From Phymorhynchus buccinoides (taxonomy: Eukaryota > Mollusca > Gastropoda > Neogastropoda > Raphitomidae), in assembly GCA_017654935.2 (NCBI GenBank), contig CM065689.1, positions 60,341,474 through 60,405,473 on the forward strand: 64,000 bases of DNA, read 5' to 3'. Below the pieces are notes generated by a model. That model was not told the DNA's origin, searched no databases, and was given only the letters and a program-made list of their open reading frames with translations. Positions 45,699 to 55,116 of this stretch are shown here, piece after piece; within the stretch, counting starts at the first letter, position 1, and each line of letters opens with the position of its first letter. Both the position numbers and the translations under genes were made by a program.

Positions 45699-46464
45699 GT
45701 CAAGGTCAGGTCAGATCTTCAGGGCAGCCAAGCCTCGCTGCCTCTTGATGTGCCCTTTCTTTTGATTGTTCTTTATAGTGATTTTGTTTTGTAATTAGAT
45801 TGGCATAGCTGTGACGCTGTTTTGAGCAATCATTGTCGTCTTAATCATAATTGTATTTGAAAACATTAATTTTGGGGTCACTATCTAGGAGGTTTTTGAA
45901 ATGGTTAATGTTGGAAGCAAGTTTAGTTTGTGCAGGGAGATTGTTCCAGTGCTGGGTGACTCTATTAGAAAAGAAGTTTTTTTCTCATATTAGTTCTACT
46001 GTATTGGGTTAGTATTTTTAGATCACTGTTACGGGTTCTCAAATCATTAGACATTTGAAACAAATGCTTGTTAGTTTTGTTAGGGTTATTCAAAATTTTA
46101 TATACAGTTATCAAATCTCCCCTTACTCTTCTAAATTTTAAGGATGGTAAACTTAACTTATGAAGTCTGTCCCCATATTCCAAATTTTGTATTGATTTTA
46201 TTAATTTGGTTGCTCGCCTTTGTACCCTTTCAATTTGTGTAGATTGTCTTTTAAGAAAAGGGTTCCAAATTAGATTTCCATACTCAAGATGAGGTCTTAC
46301 TAAACTTTTATATAGGTTCAAAAAAACTTCTGTATTTAATTCCATAAAACTTCTTCTAATTAAACCCAATATTCTATTGGCCTTGTTTACTGCTGTTGTA
46401 ATGTGTTTATCAAATTTGAGTTTAAAATCAAATATGACTCCTAAGTCTTTTTCATCTGAACAGG
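45699..46464 (-). mobile_element. 5'-truncated LINE inserted in the FLYWCH domain
   Basis: A 766-bp LINE fragment in minus orientation. RT C-terminal motifs are DEKDLGVIFD, VNKANRILGLIRRSF, SLVRPHLEYGNLIWNP and IERVQRRATKL. A frameshifted end has VTQHWNNLPAQ, and an untranslated tail ends in GATCTGACC. It is the same family as the 43061-43997 copy. TTGCAACCTG (45689-45698) and TTGAACCTG (46465-46473) look like the target duplication. Joining the flanks restores a FLYWCH reading GST-CKAAAV. Confidence 0.8.
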
Positions 46465-46597
46465 TTGAACCTGTCCTATATTCTGTACACCTCCAGAAGA
46501 CTTTGTCATCCACTTTGCGATTGACTGTGTATAAACAATTCTGTATCTTCAGATATCTGGTGTTGCCTCTCCCAGGTACATAGACAGCCATCTCCAT
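46463..46597 (-). pseudogene. FLYWCH zinc finger, N-terminal half
   Basis: From ATG 46597 the frame reads MEMAVYVPGRGNTRYLKI..., then YTVNRKVDDKVFWRCTEYR and TGST. The F-W-C spacing in KVFWRCTEYR is the FLYWCH signature; the remaining Cys and His ligands lie beyond the LINE insertion at 45693 and below. FLYWCH fingers bind DNA and are often fused to MULE transposases, as here. Confidence 0.75.
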
Positions 46598-47498
46598 TAG
46601 ACGTGCATAACAGAAACTGATTTCAAAACAGAAATCGAAAAGGATGAAATACGTATATTGAACCCAGGCAAAGAGAACTCACCTTCAGTCTACAAAAAAA
46701 AACCACCCGCAGTCTTCGCCAAAACAGATCGTGCATTAAAAACAACTCACACTCTATTTTGTGTTAACAGGTCACACTCGTACAAACCCTGTCTGATTAG
46801 ACCGAGCGGTACAGGTACCTAGATGACCCAAACCGGATTTAGATTGAACGGGAATTAGACGCATTGGGAATAGATCCGGCGGGATTAGACCCAGTGGGAT
46901 TAGATCCACTGGGCCGCCCCCAACGTCACGACCAGTCCTGATCGAGTCATATGAGGCAGTCGCATAACTGCATAGTTTGTCTCCATCTAAAGAGAAGGCG
47001 TGTGCCGTCTCTTTACTAATGGCTGCCAAATCGTTTGCACGAATTTTCGCAATACAATCCTTTTCTTTACTTTAAAACAAAAAATTGTTGTTACCGTTTA
47101 TCCCTAAACCTGGGAGTTTTCGCATCACAAACAAAGGAAATAGCTCCATTTTTGTTTTATTGCACTTCAAAAAAAAGAAGCGTGTGACCTCCACCCACCC
47201 CATCCAAAATGACTTCTCTCTCCGGCATTCTCCGCCAAGGAGGAATCAGTCAGTCGCCGTTTTGACGGTTTTTGATTTATAGGAAACCAGAGCAAAGTGT
47301 GAGTGTTCCGATCCTTGAAAAGGCTGTCTTTCTTTCTGGTGATCTCGACGTTGTTTTTCTTGCAAAAACTCATCCGGTCAGGGTCTTTTTCACCTTTAAG
47401 CCAGTTTCAAAAGCAATCACAAGTGTGATGTACACTGCAAGTCAGTCTCCCAATGAACTTTCTGATATAATACATCAGCTTTTCCACGGAGTTCAGTT
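46598..47498. other. Flank between MULE fragment and fold-back element
   Basis: It contains a short run of GGGATTAGAYCC-like words (46790-46920). A plus frame of 89 codons (47272-47541) has no recognised domain. Otherwise nothing supported. Confidence 0.4.
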
Positions 47499-47500
47499 TA

Positions 47501-48484
47501 TGGCATTCCAAACGTCAAACAATTATTTGCATGATTTTTAGTGGTAAAATGAGGCACTTTCCTCATTCTGTGCACAGAATTCATTCTGTGGTGCACACAA
47601 TTTATTCTGTAGCACAGAATTCATTCTGTGGCACATACAATTCACTCTGTAGGACATAATTCATTCTGTACGACAGAAACTTCATTTCTGTGGCACACAC
47701 AATTCATTCTGTAGGACATAATTCATTTATGTGGCACACACAATTCATTCTGTACGACAGAATTCATTCTGTGGCACACACAATTCATTCTGTAGGACAG
47801 AATTCATTCTGTAGGACAGAATTCATTCTATAAGACACATATTTCATTATGTGCACCAAATTTATTCTGTGAGATACACATTTCATTTTGTGCGCAGAAT
47901 GAATTCTGTCCTACAGAATAAATTCTGTACTAACAGAATTCATTCTGTCGGAAACAACAATTCATTCTATGGAGAACGAGGCTCATTCGCATACAAAGTG
48001 ACGTCACGGGTGTTAGACATTGACCTACTAAGCTCCTCAAGGGAGCCTCGTTCTCCATAGAATGAATTGTTTTTCCCACAGAATTCATTCTATAGGACAG
48101 AATTCATTCTATAGGACATAATTTATTCTGTAGGATAGAATTCATTCTGTACGACAGAATTCATTCTGTGGGATAACAGAATTCATTATGTGCACAAAAT
48201 TTATTCTGTGGGACACAGAATTCATTCTGCGCACAAAATGAAATGTGTATCCCACAGAATAAATTTTGAGCACAGAATGAATTCTGTCCTACAGAATGAA
48301 TTGTGTGTCCCACAGAATGAATTGTGTGTGCCACAGAAATGAATTCTGTCCTACAGAATGAATTCTGTCCTACAGAATGAATTGTGTGCAACCACAGAAT
48401 GAATTCTGTGCACAGAATGAGGAAAATGCCTCATTTTACCACTAAAAATCGTTGCAAATAATTGTTTTGACGTTTGGAATGCCA
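47501..48484. mobile_element. Fold-back element, 984 bp, TA-flanked
   Basis: A near-perfect long palindrome. TGGCATTCCAAACGTCAAA at the left end is matched by the reverse complement at 48466-48484, with TA on both outer sides (47499-47500, 48485-48486). The arms continue with TTTTTAGTGGTAAAATGAGG and then about 15-20 copies per arm of a ~20-bp word, ACAGAATTCATTCTGTRG. Inner arms TTCATTCTATGGAGAACGAG pair across a loop of about 58 bases (47985-48042) that includes TGACGTCA at its start (47999-48006). No transposase. TA duplication fits Tc1/mariner-type mobilisation. Confidence 0.85.
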
Positions 48485-48569
48485 TAGGTTTTAGCAAAGA
48501 CACTCAGTAGAAAATATAGTAAGCTCCTTGGTTTTTATATGGGTGGCTCAAAATATGATAAAAAAATTA

Positions 48570-49310
48570 GACCAGTTCAGGTAGTTAACTGGCTTTAATA
48601 TACCAGTTAAAAAGTATTTTAACTGTCTTTTCTTATTCCAGTCATGGATGCTATAATTAATTATTATGTAGTGTCCATGTTCCAGTTAAGTAGTTAACTG
48701 ATATAATCAACTTCCGCTTCCGGCAAAAGAAAAGTCAGTGAACTGTTAATTGGAATAAGAAAATGTCACTTAACAGTTAAGTGGCATTTTGTCAAGAAAA
48801 CCAACTCCTTAACTGTTTTTTGTAACACAAAATCCCATTGGATGTACTGCAGAATCAGCAATCTTTTCCCATTTACACTGTGAAAGAGTTAGCAGTAATA
48901 CCTGTTCAATATCATTTTTTTTTATTTATTGCAATTTTTTTTTTTTTATCGTCGGATTGGACCTGCAGTACCTCCAGGATCTGCCCAGAGCTTTGAATGA
49001 TGGTTGGTTGATATGTTCATCCCATATGTGCTGTTTTGCAACCGAGTGGACGTAAAACCTGACATTTCAAACGCCGACCAATTACAATACGTGTGCAAAA
49101 CCTTCAGAAAATAATCGCTCTCAGACGGAAAAGCAGCTTAGCAGTTAAGTTGATATTTCGAAATGTCAGTTAACTAGTTAACTGAAATCGCTTATTAACT
49201 GGTATAAGCGATTTCCGCTTCCGGTAAAACAAAGTCAGTTAACCGTTAACTGAATTAGACAAGAAAGCCAGTTAAGGAAAGTAGTTAACTAAAAAACACC
49301 TAACAACTGT
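48570..49310. repeat. Cluster of GTTAACTG-type motifs
   Basis: At least ten forms of CAGTTAA/GTTAACTG lie between 48580 and 49290. TTCCGCTTCCGG followed by an AAAGTCAGT-like word occurs at about 48713 and 49214. This suggests a decayed element with inverted and direct subterminal repeats. A poly-T stretch lies at about 48918-48947. Confidence 0.5.
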
Positions 49311-50000
49311 ATTTTAATATCGATTCTTTAAAAATTTCATTCTGAACCATCACTCATAGTTTTAGCTCCGTGGCTTTATCTCTTGTCAATCCCAATCATA
49401 CTTTTCGCATAACCGGGGCGCGGGCGAATCAAATTCCAGACATGTCCGGGCATGAAGTGTTGGCACATATTTTTTTTATTGGCCGTGTTGGGAAAATGTT
49501 TTGGTGCTTGGTTTTTAATTTAAAGTAAGCTTTAAAGTAAATGTGTGATAGACGGCTCAAAATCTCCAAATTTAAGCCCCAAGAGCTTTGCACTCGAACT
49601 TCCGGTTGAATATCATGGTGATGGTGGTTCCAGTCTGCATTGAACTTGGGTTCGAACTGTCAAATCCACTTTCAAGACTTTGTGTTTAAAACTGTCGATG
49701 TATGAGCACACACCCTAGGTGTAGATATCAGAGTGTAGTAGTTCTATTACTGAAAGTTCACACAGCGATTTATTAAGCCATTGTGTGCTGTTGGAAAACA
49801 AACTTTTAAAGAACTGAGAGTGAGAGCTCTTCTCTAGACCTGTGTCAGTGTGTTCACACGCAGACAGTGTGACTGTGAGTGTGAATAACACTAGGCCTAA
49901 CACTACAACAGTTGGCTGAGTGAAGACAGGGCGATAGGCCTACACAGTCACGTACACAGAACTTCTACCACTCCAGAACTGACCAGCTAAACGTGTTAAG
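49311..50000. other. Upstream region and 5' UTR of the SAS-6 N-terminal block
   Basis: Sequence before ATG 50001. No clear TATA box near the start. ACGTGTTAAG directly precedes the ATG. The 60-codon minus frame (49715-49903) is not recognised. The transcription start cannot be placed. Confidence 0.4.
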
Positions 50001-50062
50001 ATGGACGAGCTTTACGCAAAGCGCTTGCCAGTGGTGATTAAATCACAGGACAAGGAAGACAG
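50001..50062 (+). CDS. SASS6: SAS-6 first coding exon (N1)
   Basis: Start of SAS-6. Translation MDELYAKRLPVVIKSQDKED plus two bases of an Arg codon; donor AG|GTAATA. Human SASS6 begins with a few residues and then LVPLQVKCKDCEERR, the first beta strands of the globular head; LPVVIKSQDKEDR aligns with it. No indel is needed. The split Arg codon is completed exactly by the next exon (AG+A), which supports both junctions. It lies downstream of the C-terminal exons, across the scaffold gap. Confidence 0.85.
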
Positions 50063-50700
50063 GTAATAATATAGTTTTAAGTTTATAACTAATTGTGATA
50101 AAAGGGCCTGCTACTAGCAGGCCCTTTTATAGCAGTGCTGGTGCTACATAGTACATGTACTGATGTAGCGTTGTTGAGAGCAGTTCACACATGACCGAGC
50201 AATTCCACACAAAGACTAAGAGACCCGCTTTACCTCTTTATTCTCTTCGTACTATCACATCAAATCTGGGCTTTTTCTCTGTTGGGAGTCGTGGCACTGG
50301 CTGAGCTTTCTCACGCACATAGCCGCTCTTCCACAATTACACTATCGAATCGCGTCAGAGAAACAGTTCACATGCTTCCCATCATCACATTGTTCCGATG
50401 TCCATTCACTCGGCACGTGCACGGACATTCTAAGCATTCTAACTTCGCCCTTCGATCACATACATCTTCCATGATACATATGATTCGGAATCTGAATGCG
50501 ATGCGATTTTGACGATTGTGAACTGTGTGGTCATGATATTCCTTGATTATTTCATGTAATTGGTTCTACTTGAGTAATACTGTATAGTTAGCGAAAATGG
50601 CTAGAATTATTTTTAGACTGAAATATTTTACGTGAATCATCACTCACGTGACACATTCGCAATCGTTATCCCCATGACGTTTTTGATGATTCGTTATTGG
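50063..50700. other. Intron 1, proximal part
   Basis: A short inverted pair flanks AAGGGCCTGCTACTAGCAGG at about 50101-50133. A 76-codon frame (50282-50512) is not recognised. No other feature. Confidence 0.45.
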
Positions 50701-50942
50701 CTCCTGTTGCAGCCAAAATAGTCGCTCGTTAAAATAAATCGCCCGGCTACTATGAGAATGTGTATTTGCGACATTGAGCATGAACCACAAATTTCACTTT
50801 TTTCTAGGGTTAGGGATAGGGTTAGGGTTAGGTAAATGGTTCAAGTAAAGAAAGAGTTAAATTTGTGGTTGTCGCAAATAAACACTCTCATAGTAGCGGG
50901 CGAATTATTTGAACGAGCGACTATTTTGACTGCGACAGCGCC
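50701..50942. mobile_element. MITE with ~100-bp inverted ends and TTAGGG core
   Basis: Left CAAAATAGTCGCTCGTTAAA, then CGCCCGGCTACTATGAGAAT and TTTGCGAC, is matched in reverse complement on the right (GTCGCAAATAAACACTCTCA, then TAGTAGCGGGCG and ATTTGAACGAGCGACTATTT). The centre holds about four TTAGGG-type units at 50805-50832. No coding capacity. Target duplication is unclear. Confidence 0.75.
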
Positions 50943-50957
50943 GGCTTAAGTCACTAA

Positions 50958-51870
50958 CTGACCAAGTGTCAAACCATATGTTTTTGGCATGGATTTCGCT
51001 CCAGATGGCTGGAGTGCCTGTGCCAATTACTGACCAAGTGTCAAACCATATGTTTTTGGCATGGATTTCGCTTCAGATGGCTGGAGTGCCTGCGCCAATT
51101 ACTGACCAAGTGTCAAATCATGTTTTTGGCATGGATTTCGCTCCAGATGGCTGGAGTGCCTGCGCCAATTACTGACCAAGTGTCAAATCATATGTTTTTG
51201 GCATGGATTTCGCTCCAGATGGCTGGAGTGCCTGCGCCAATTACTGACCAAGTGTCAAATCATGTTTTTGGCATGGATTTCGCTCCAGATGGCTGGAGTG
51301 CCTGCGCCAATTACTGACCAAGTGTCAAATCATATGTTTTTGGCATGGATTTCGCTTCAGATGGCTGGAGTGCCTGCGCCAATTACTGACCAAGTGTCAA
51401 ATCATATGTTTTTGGCATGGATTTCGCTACAGATGGCTGGAGTGCCTGTGCCAATTACTGACCAAGTGTCAAATCATATGTTTTTGGCATGGATTTCGCT
51501 ACAGATGGCTGGAGTGCCTGCGCCAATTACTGACCAAGTGTCAAATCATATGTTTTTGGCATGGATTTCGCTCCAGATGGCTGGAGTGCCTGCGCCAATT
51601 ACTGACCAAGTGTCAAATCATATGTTTTTGGCATGGATTTCGCTACAGATGGCTGGAGTGCCTGCGCCAATTATTAATGACCAACTCTTGATCCAGTGGA
51701 CAAAAATCATGTTGTTTGCAATGGATTTCGATTTTTTTTTTCCAGATGGCTGGAAGGATAGTGCTTGTGCCAATTACTGACCCAAGTGTCAAATACATAA
51801 TGTTTTGGCCATCACCATTGGATTTCCGCTTCAGATGGCCTGGATAGGGCCTGCGCCAATTACGCGTAGT
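50958..51870. repeat. Minisatellite O, 72-bp unit
   Basis: About 11 clean copies plus two degraded ones of a unit with TGACCAAGTGTCAAATCATA, TGTTTTTGGCATGGATTTCG and CTCCAGATGGCTGGAGTGCC. Most units are 72 bp, so one frame stays open (24-residue repeat, NHMFLAWISLQMAGVPAP) for up to 172 codons; a few 69-70-bp units shift it. It is intronic between N1 and N2, so the frame is probably not translated. Confidence 0.9.
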
Positions 51871-52340
51871 GTATGAGAGACGCATTGTTTACACCTTGTA
51901 AAGTTATGCAATGCCGCCCTTCGGTTCAGTGTATTGGCGGTAAATTAATGTGCGCCTGTTTTGGCGACATCGCCAATCATAGAGCACGACTCGTGGATGA
52001 GAGGAAGGAGAGAGAGAGACTGAATCCCGACGTAGAGAAAGAGGGTAGACCGAGGCGTTTTTACTTGGGAGAGTGTCCTTTCAATTAGATTTTTTTTCAT
52101 CAGGTCACAAATTATGTTATAACATACGTAATTCAGTCATCCTAAAATTGTTTTGTAAGCACTAAACCTTGCATGGTCTTTTTTTTTCCTTCTAGATCTA
52201 CAACTACATGACCGTAAACTTATGGACTAAGCTTGCATGTCATGGTGTTTACATTCAAAATTGTTTCAATCACATAAAACACAAAAAGTCCAACAACTCC
52301 CCCCTCCCCCCTCCCCCCCCCCTTTTTTTTTTTCCTTCAG
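51871..52340. other. Intron 1, distal part
   Basis: A 71-codon frame (51873-52088) with KERERLNPDVEKEG has no recognised domain. A C-rich then T-rich tract at 52300-52340 forms the polypyrimidine tract of exon N2. Confidence 0.45.
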
Positions 52341-52402
52341 AAAAGCATCCATTCATCTGAGAATGGTAGCTGCAGACAGTGACAAGTCCACTGACGAAAA
52401 AG
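52341..52402 (+). CDS. SASS6: SAS-6 head-domain exon (N2)
   Basis: Acceptor T-run then CCTTCAG, donor AAAAAG|GTAAGA. It completes the split Arg and continues KASIHLRMVAADSDKSTDEK, aligning with human [20 protein letters not shown] in the globular head. The A-run before the donor (GAAAAAG) may have one A too many, since removing it would put the next exon in phase. Confidence 0.8.
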
Positions 52403-52942
52403 GTAAGAATAAATCATGATCGACATGGTGACATCACCACCGCTGTTTACTGATTTAGAGTTCAGGCACATTGTTGTAGCCAATTAAATTTAAAAATGCT
52501 GTTTATAAATATTGAAATGAATAAGGGGACTCCCTCCACCAAAGTTATTTTTGACAACCCCGCCCAGCATATTACGGGCAACAGCCATAGGGAATGTTGC
52601 CTCCCTTATTCATTTCACTATCTCCTCCTATTCCTATTCTGCTGTTTACATTGTACTTAACAGGATCTGTTCAACATTGGAATAACTTGTAAAACCAACT
52701 TACATCAATTTGATTTAAATAGTTTAAAGAAAAAAATTTAATGTGATTTTTAACTATTTTAGTATTTATACTTTAAAATCTTAGGAAATGAATGCAACTT
52801 TTGTTCTGTTTCTGTTATAGAACTAGAAGTGAAGATTAGCGTTGAATCTGTTTAAACAATCTTTCTGTTGTTTTTGTTGTTGACTTTATGGCTGTTTTGT
52901 TTTTAAAGTGATGATTATGAATGATATGATAATTGACATGGA
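52403..52942. other. Intron 2
   Basis: AT-rich, no array. AACTAGAAGTGAAGATTAGC after TGTTATAG at 52820 reads LEVKISVES, vaguely SAS-6-like, but it lacks a good donor and is not called. Confidence 0.4.
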
Positions 52943-53300
52943 TGCAGTGATGTACCGAGGATCGAAAAGTGATGGGACAAACTGTCCTGAGATAAGAGAA
53001 ATAATGGGACAATGTCCTGGCTCTTGCAGATATCGATAAGACAATGTGTGCCAGTGTTAAAATGTAACCAGACATTATGGCTGTTTTGTTTTTAAAGAAC
53101 AAAATATGACATGATTCATTTTTAACAGGATGCAATGGCCTGAGGATTCGGAAAGTGATGGGACATCAAACTGTGGATAAGGAGGAGGATCAATGGGAAA
53201 ACAATGTGCTGGTTCGTGCTGACGGACGACAGAGTGTGCCAGTGTTCTTCCTGTACACCAGACTATGGTCTGACAGAGAAGAACAAAATATGAACATTTT
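52943..53300 (+). pseudogene. Two diverged tandem copies of SAS-6 exon N3
   Basis: Two ~188-bp copies, starting near GATGCAGTGATG (52943) and GATGCAATGG (53130), each carry a relative of exon N3. The second reads NVLVRADGRQSVPVFFLYTR then LWSDREE, close to human LVIRLTDDTDPFFLYNLV and ISEED. The first is decayed (ACAATGTCCTGGCTCTTGCA...GTGTGCCAGTGTTAAAATGT). The second keeps an open frame, so it could be an alternative exon, but no good acceptor or donor is evident. Confidence 0.55.
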
Positions 53301-53383
53301 TCATGGTTTATTTATAGGTCAAGCTGGCCTTGGAGACCGGGGGGGGCCTGGGGACAATCACTGATGGAATGGTTTTGTTTCAG

Positions 53384-53471
53384 GAGCTGCTGGTTCGGCT
53401 GACGTTACGACAGAGATCTGTTCTTCCTCCTACACCCTGTGCCTAGGGGAGGAGACTTCCGACTTCCACAG
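53384..53471 (+). CDS. SASS6: SAS-6 head-domain exon (N3)
   Basis: Acceptor TTTTGTTTCAG, donor CACAG|GTAACT. It starts ELLVRLT and, with one or two indels restored, continues to YDRDLFFL and ends GGDFRLPQ. Human SASS6 reads DLVIRLTDDTDPFFLY then EEDFQSLKFQ. The next exon begins QQG, as expected. It is the third and best of three related copies in this intron region. Confidence 0.8.
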
Positions 53472-53746
53472 GTAACTGCACAGATGAGGGAGGTCACTTT
53501 TGAGTGCCAGGTAGTTTTGTAGACTGTTGGGCTAAGTAATGTGTAAGTCACTGTATGCTTTTCCATTCCCCCCAAATATTTGTGTGATGCCTTTGTAAAG
53601 TGCGATTAGCCCACTAAAGATTAATTATTACTTTTTCTGTTTTTTGACGTTCTTGGTTGTCCTTTGCATCTCAACCAACAAGAGGGGAATAACTATTTTT
53701 TGAGAGCACATGCGTTCCTTTAAGTTTTAACACGGGTAAGTCACTG

Positions 53747-53885
53747 ACATAAGCTCTAAGAATAGACAAAACACGTGGCAGGGTACTTGGCAATTTAGTT
53801 TCTTTGTCATTTGGTATGGAGTGAAGTGTGATGTACTGGACGAATGTTATTCGCCCATGGGGCTAGCAGAGTTCATTTGGATGCT
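53747..53885. repeat. Single copy related to minisatellites E and G
   Basis: TAAGCTCTAAGAATAGACAA, then CATTTGGTATGGAGTGAAG, GCCCATGGGGCTAGCAGAG and TTCATTTGGATG parallel the block order seen at 12174-12300 and in the 9040-9812 array. It is a dispersed repeat, present here as one copy. Confidence 0.55.
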
Positions 53886-54223
53886 CGGACCTGTCGCCCA
53901 ATCCACTGGGTTACAGACCATGTAGCAAACATTTGCACCTGACAATTTTTTTAAAATCTCAAAAGATGCACATTAGCAACCCCCCAATCGACAAAAGTAG
54001 CAATTGACCCCCCCCCCTCTTCCATTTCTCGGTACTTTCCATTTTGTCAGTGTTGCCTTTCTTACTGCAGGTTGAGCACTTAAACCTGTATCGTTTTCGA
54101 ATTGAACGTTAATTTTCATCCATTTAAACAATTAAAAATAATGCATTCAATACCACATAAACAGAAAAAGAGATGCATTCGCTGATAGTAGAATAATGAT
54201 AAAGGCAAGACATACAGACATAC

Positions 54224-54470
54224 AGATAGAGTAAACTATCAGGTGACCCTCCACACATATTGAGACATTCAACCATTACATAAAGATAGAGTAAACTATC
54301 AGGTGACCCTCCACACATATTGAAAAAGGACCCCCAATTCACCCAACCCCCATTTTTTTAAAAACATAAAGATAGAGTAAACTATCAGTTGACCCTCCAC
54401 ACATGAGACATTCAACCATTACATAAAGATAAACTATCAGGTGACCCTCCACACATATTGAGACATTCAT
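54224..54470. repeat. ~60-bp tandem repeat
   Basis: Four copies, some truncated, of a unit with GATAGAGTAAACTATCAGGT, GACCCTCCACACATATTGAG and ACATTCAACCATTACATAAA. Confidence 0.85.
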
Positions 54471-55019
54471 TGTTTTGTGCTTTGATTCTGAACCACTGAT
54501 TACTTACTAAGATAGAATTGTTTGTTTTCTTCCTCCTGGCTAAAGGACTCCAGGGATCATCCCAACAGCCGAAGCAGCTGAACACTATGGTAAACCAGAT
54601 CATCAAGCTAGGGATGAGAAAACATTACTTTGTGTGACTCCCAATTTTTTATTTTATTACCCCCAAACACGCCATGTGGGCATAAGCCACACTCCAACTT
54701 TGGAGGATGCTACGAATTAACATTGCTGCGAGCACCTATAAATCCAGTTAATCTTTTTCGAAAAAGTTTTGACTTTGTCTGTTGGTCTGTCCTCTGTGGT
54801 TTGTATAACAAACAGAATTCAATTATCACCATGGGCGCTCGTTTAAAGAACCTTCCATCCCCCTGTTCCAGTTCCTTGGTTAGTTTTCAGTTTTGCACTG
54901 AATGTAAATTATGACTATGGAAACTGGATTTAAGGCTTGTTTTTCAAATGATTATTATATAGATTAGTGTTTGTGTTTGTGTGTGTTGTGTGTGTATGGT
55001 GTGCATCCTTAAGGTGCAG
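54471..55019. other. Intron 3, distal part
   Basis: No array or recognised gene; a 94-codon frame (54630-54914) is unrecognised. A (TG)n stretch at 54966-55000 precedes the N4 acceptor AAGGTGCAG. Confidence 0.45.
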
Positions 55020-55116
55020 CAGCAAGGTCCTGTTGGTTGGACTTTGCCTCCTTTCCCCAGAAGTTCATGGACCTTCTCAACATGTGTCTGACAGAGGAGC
55101 ACAGAGACAACCCTAA
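55020..55116 (+). CDS. SASS6: SAS-6 head-domain exon (N4), source of the exon array
   Basis: After AAGGTGCAG it reads QQG, then (with indel corrections) LLVDFASF, and cleanly PQKFMDLLNMCLTEEHRD, NP; donor CCTAA|GTCAGT. Human SASS6 has [22 protein letters not shown] and TQEHAKE, one of the best conserved parts of the head. The 3' part of this exon, with its donor and about 69 bp of intron, is repeated about 50 times immediately downstream. The next exon of the head was not found before 64000. Confidence 0.9.

Noticed and set aside
46772..47029. 85-codon minus frame with repeated LIP residues
   Set aside because: It comes from short GGGATTAGA-type repeats; no domain recognised.
47851..48391. 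Frames with repeated HSVGQNSFC-type residues
   Set aside because: Translations of the ACAGAATTCATTCTGT repeat in the fold-back element.
47501..48484. CRISPR-like array of regularly spaced short repeats
   Set aside because: The repeats are contiguous without unique spacers, occur in mirrored arms and sit in a eukaryotic genome.
51262..51780. 172-codon frame of a 24-residue repeat
   Set aside because: Result of a 72-bp intronic repeat; it lies between two SAS-6 exons that join in phase without it.
52820..52852. Possible extra SAS-6 exon reading LEVKISVES
   Set aside because: No good donor, and exon N3 at 53384 supplies this part of the head with a much better match.
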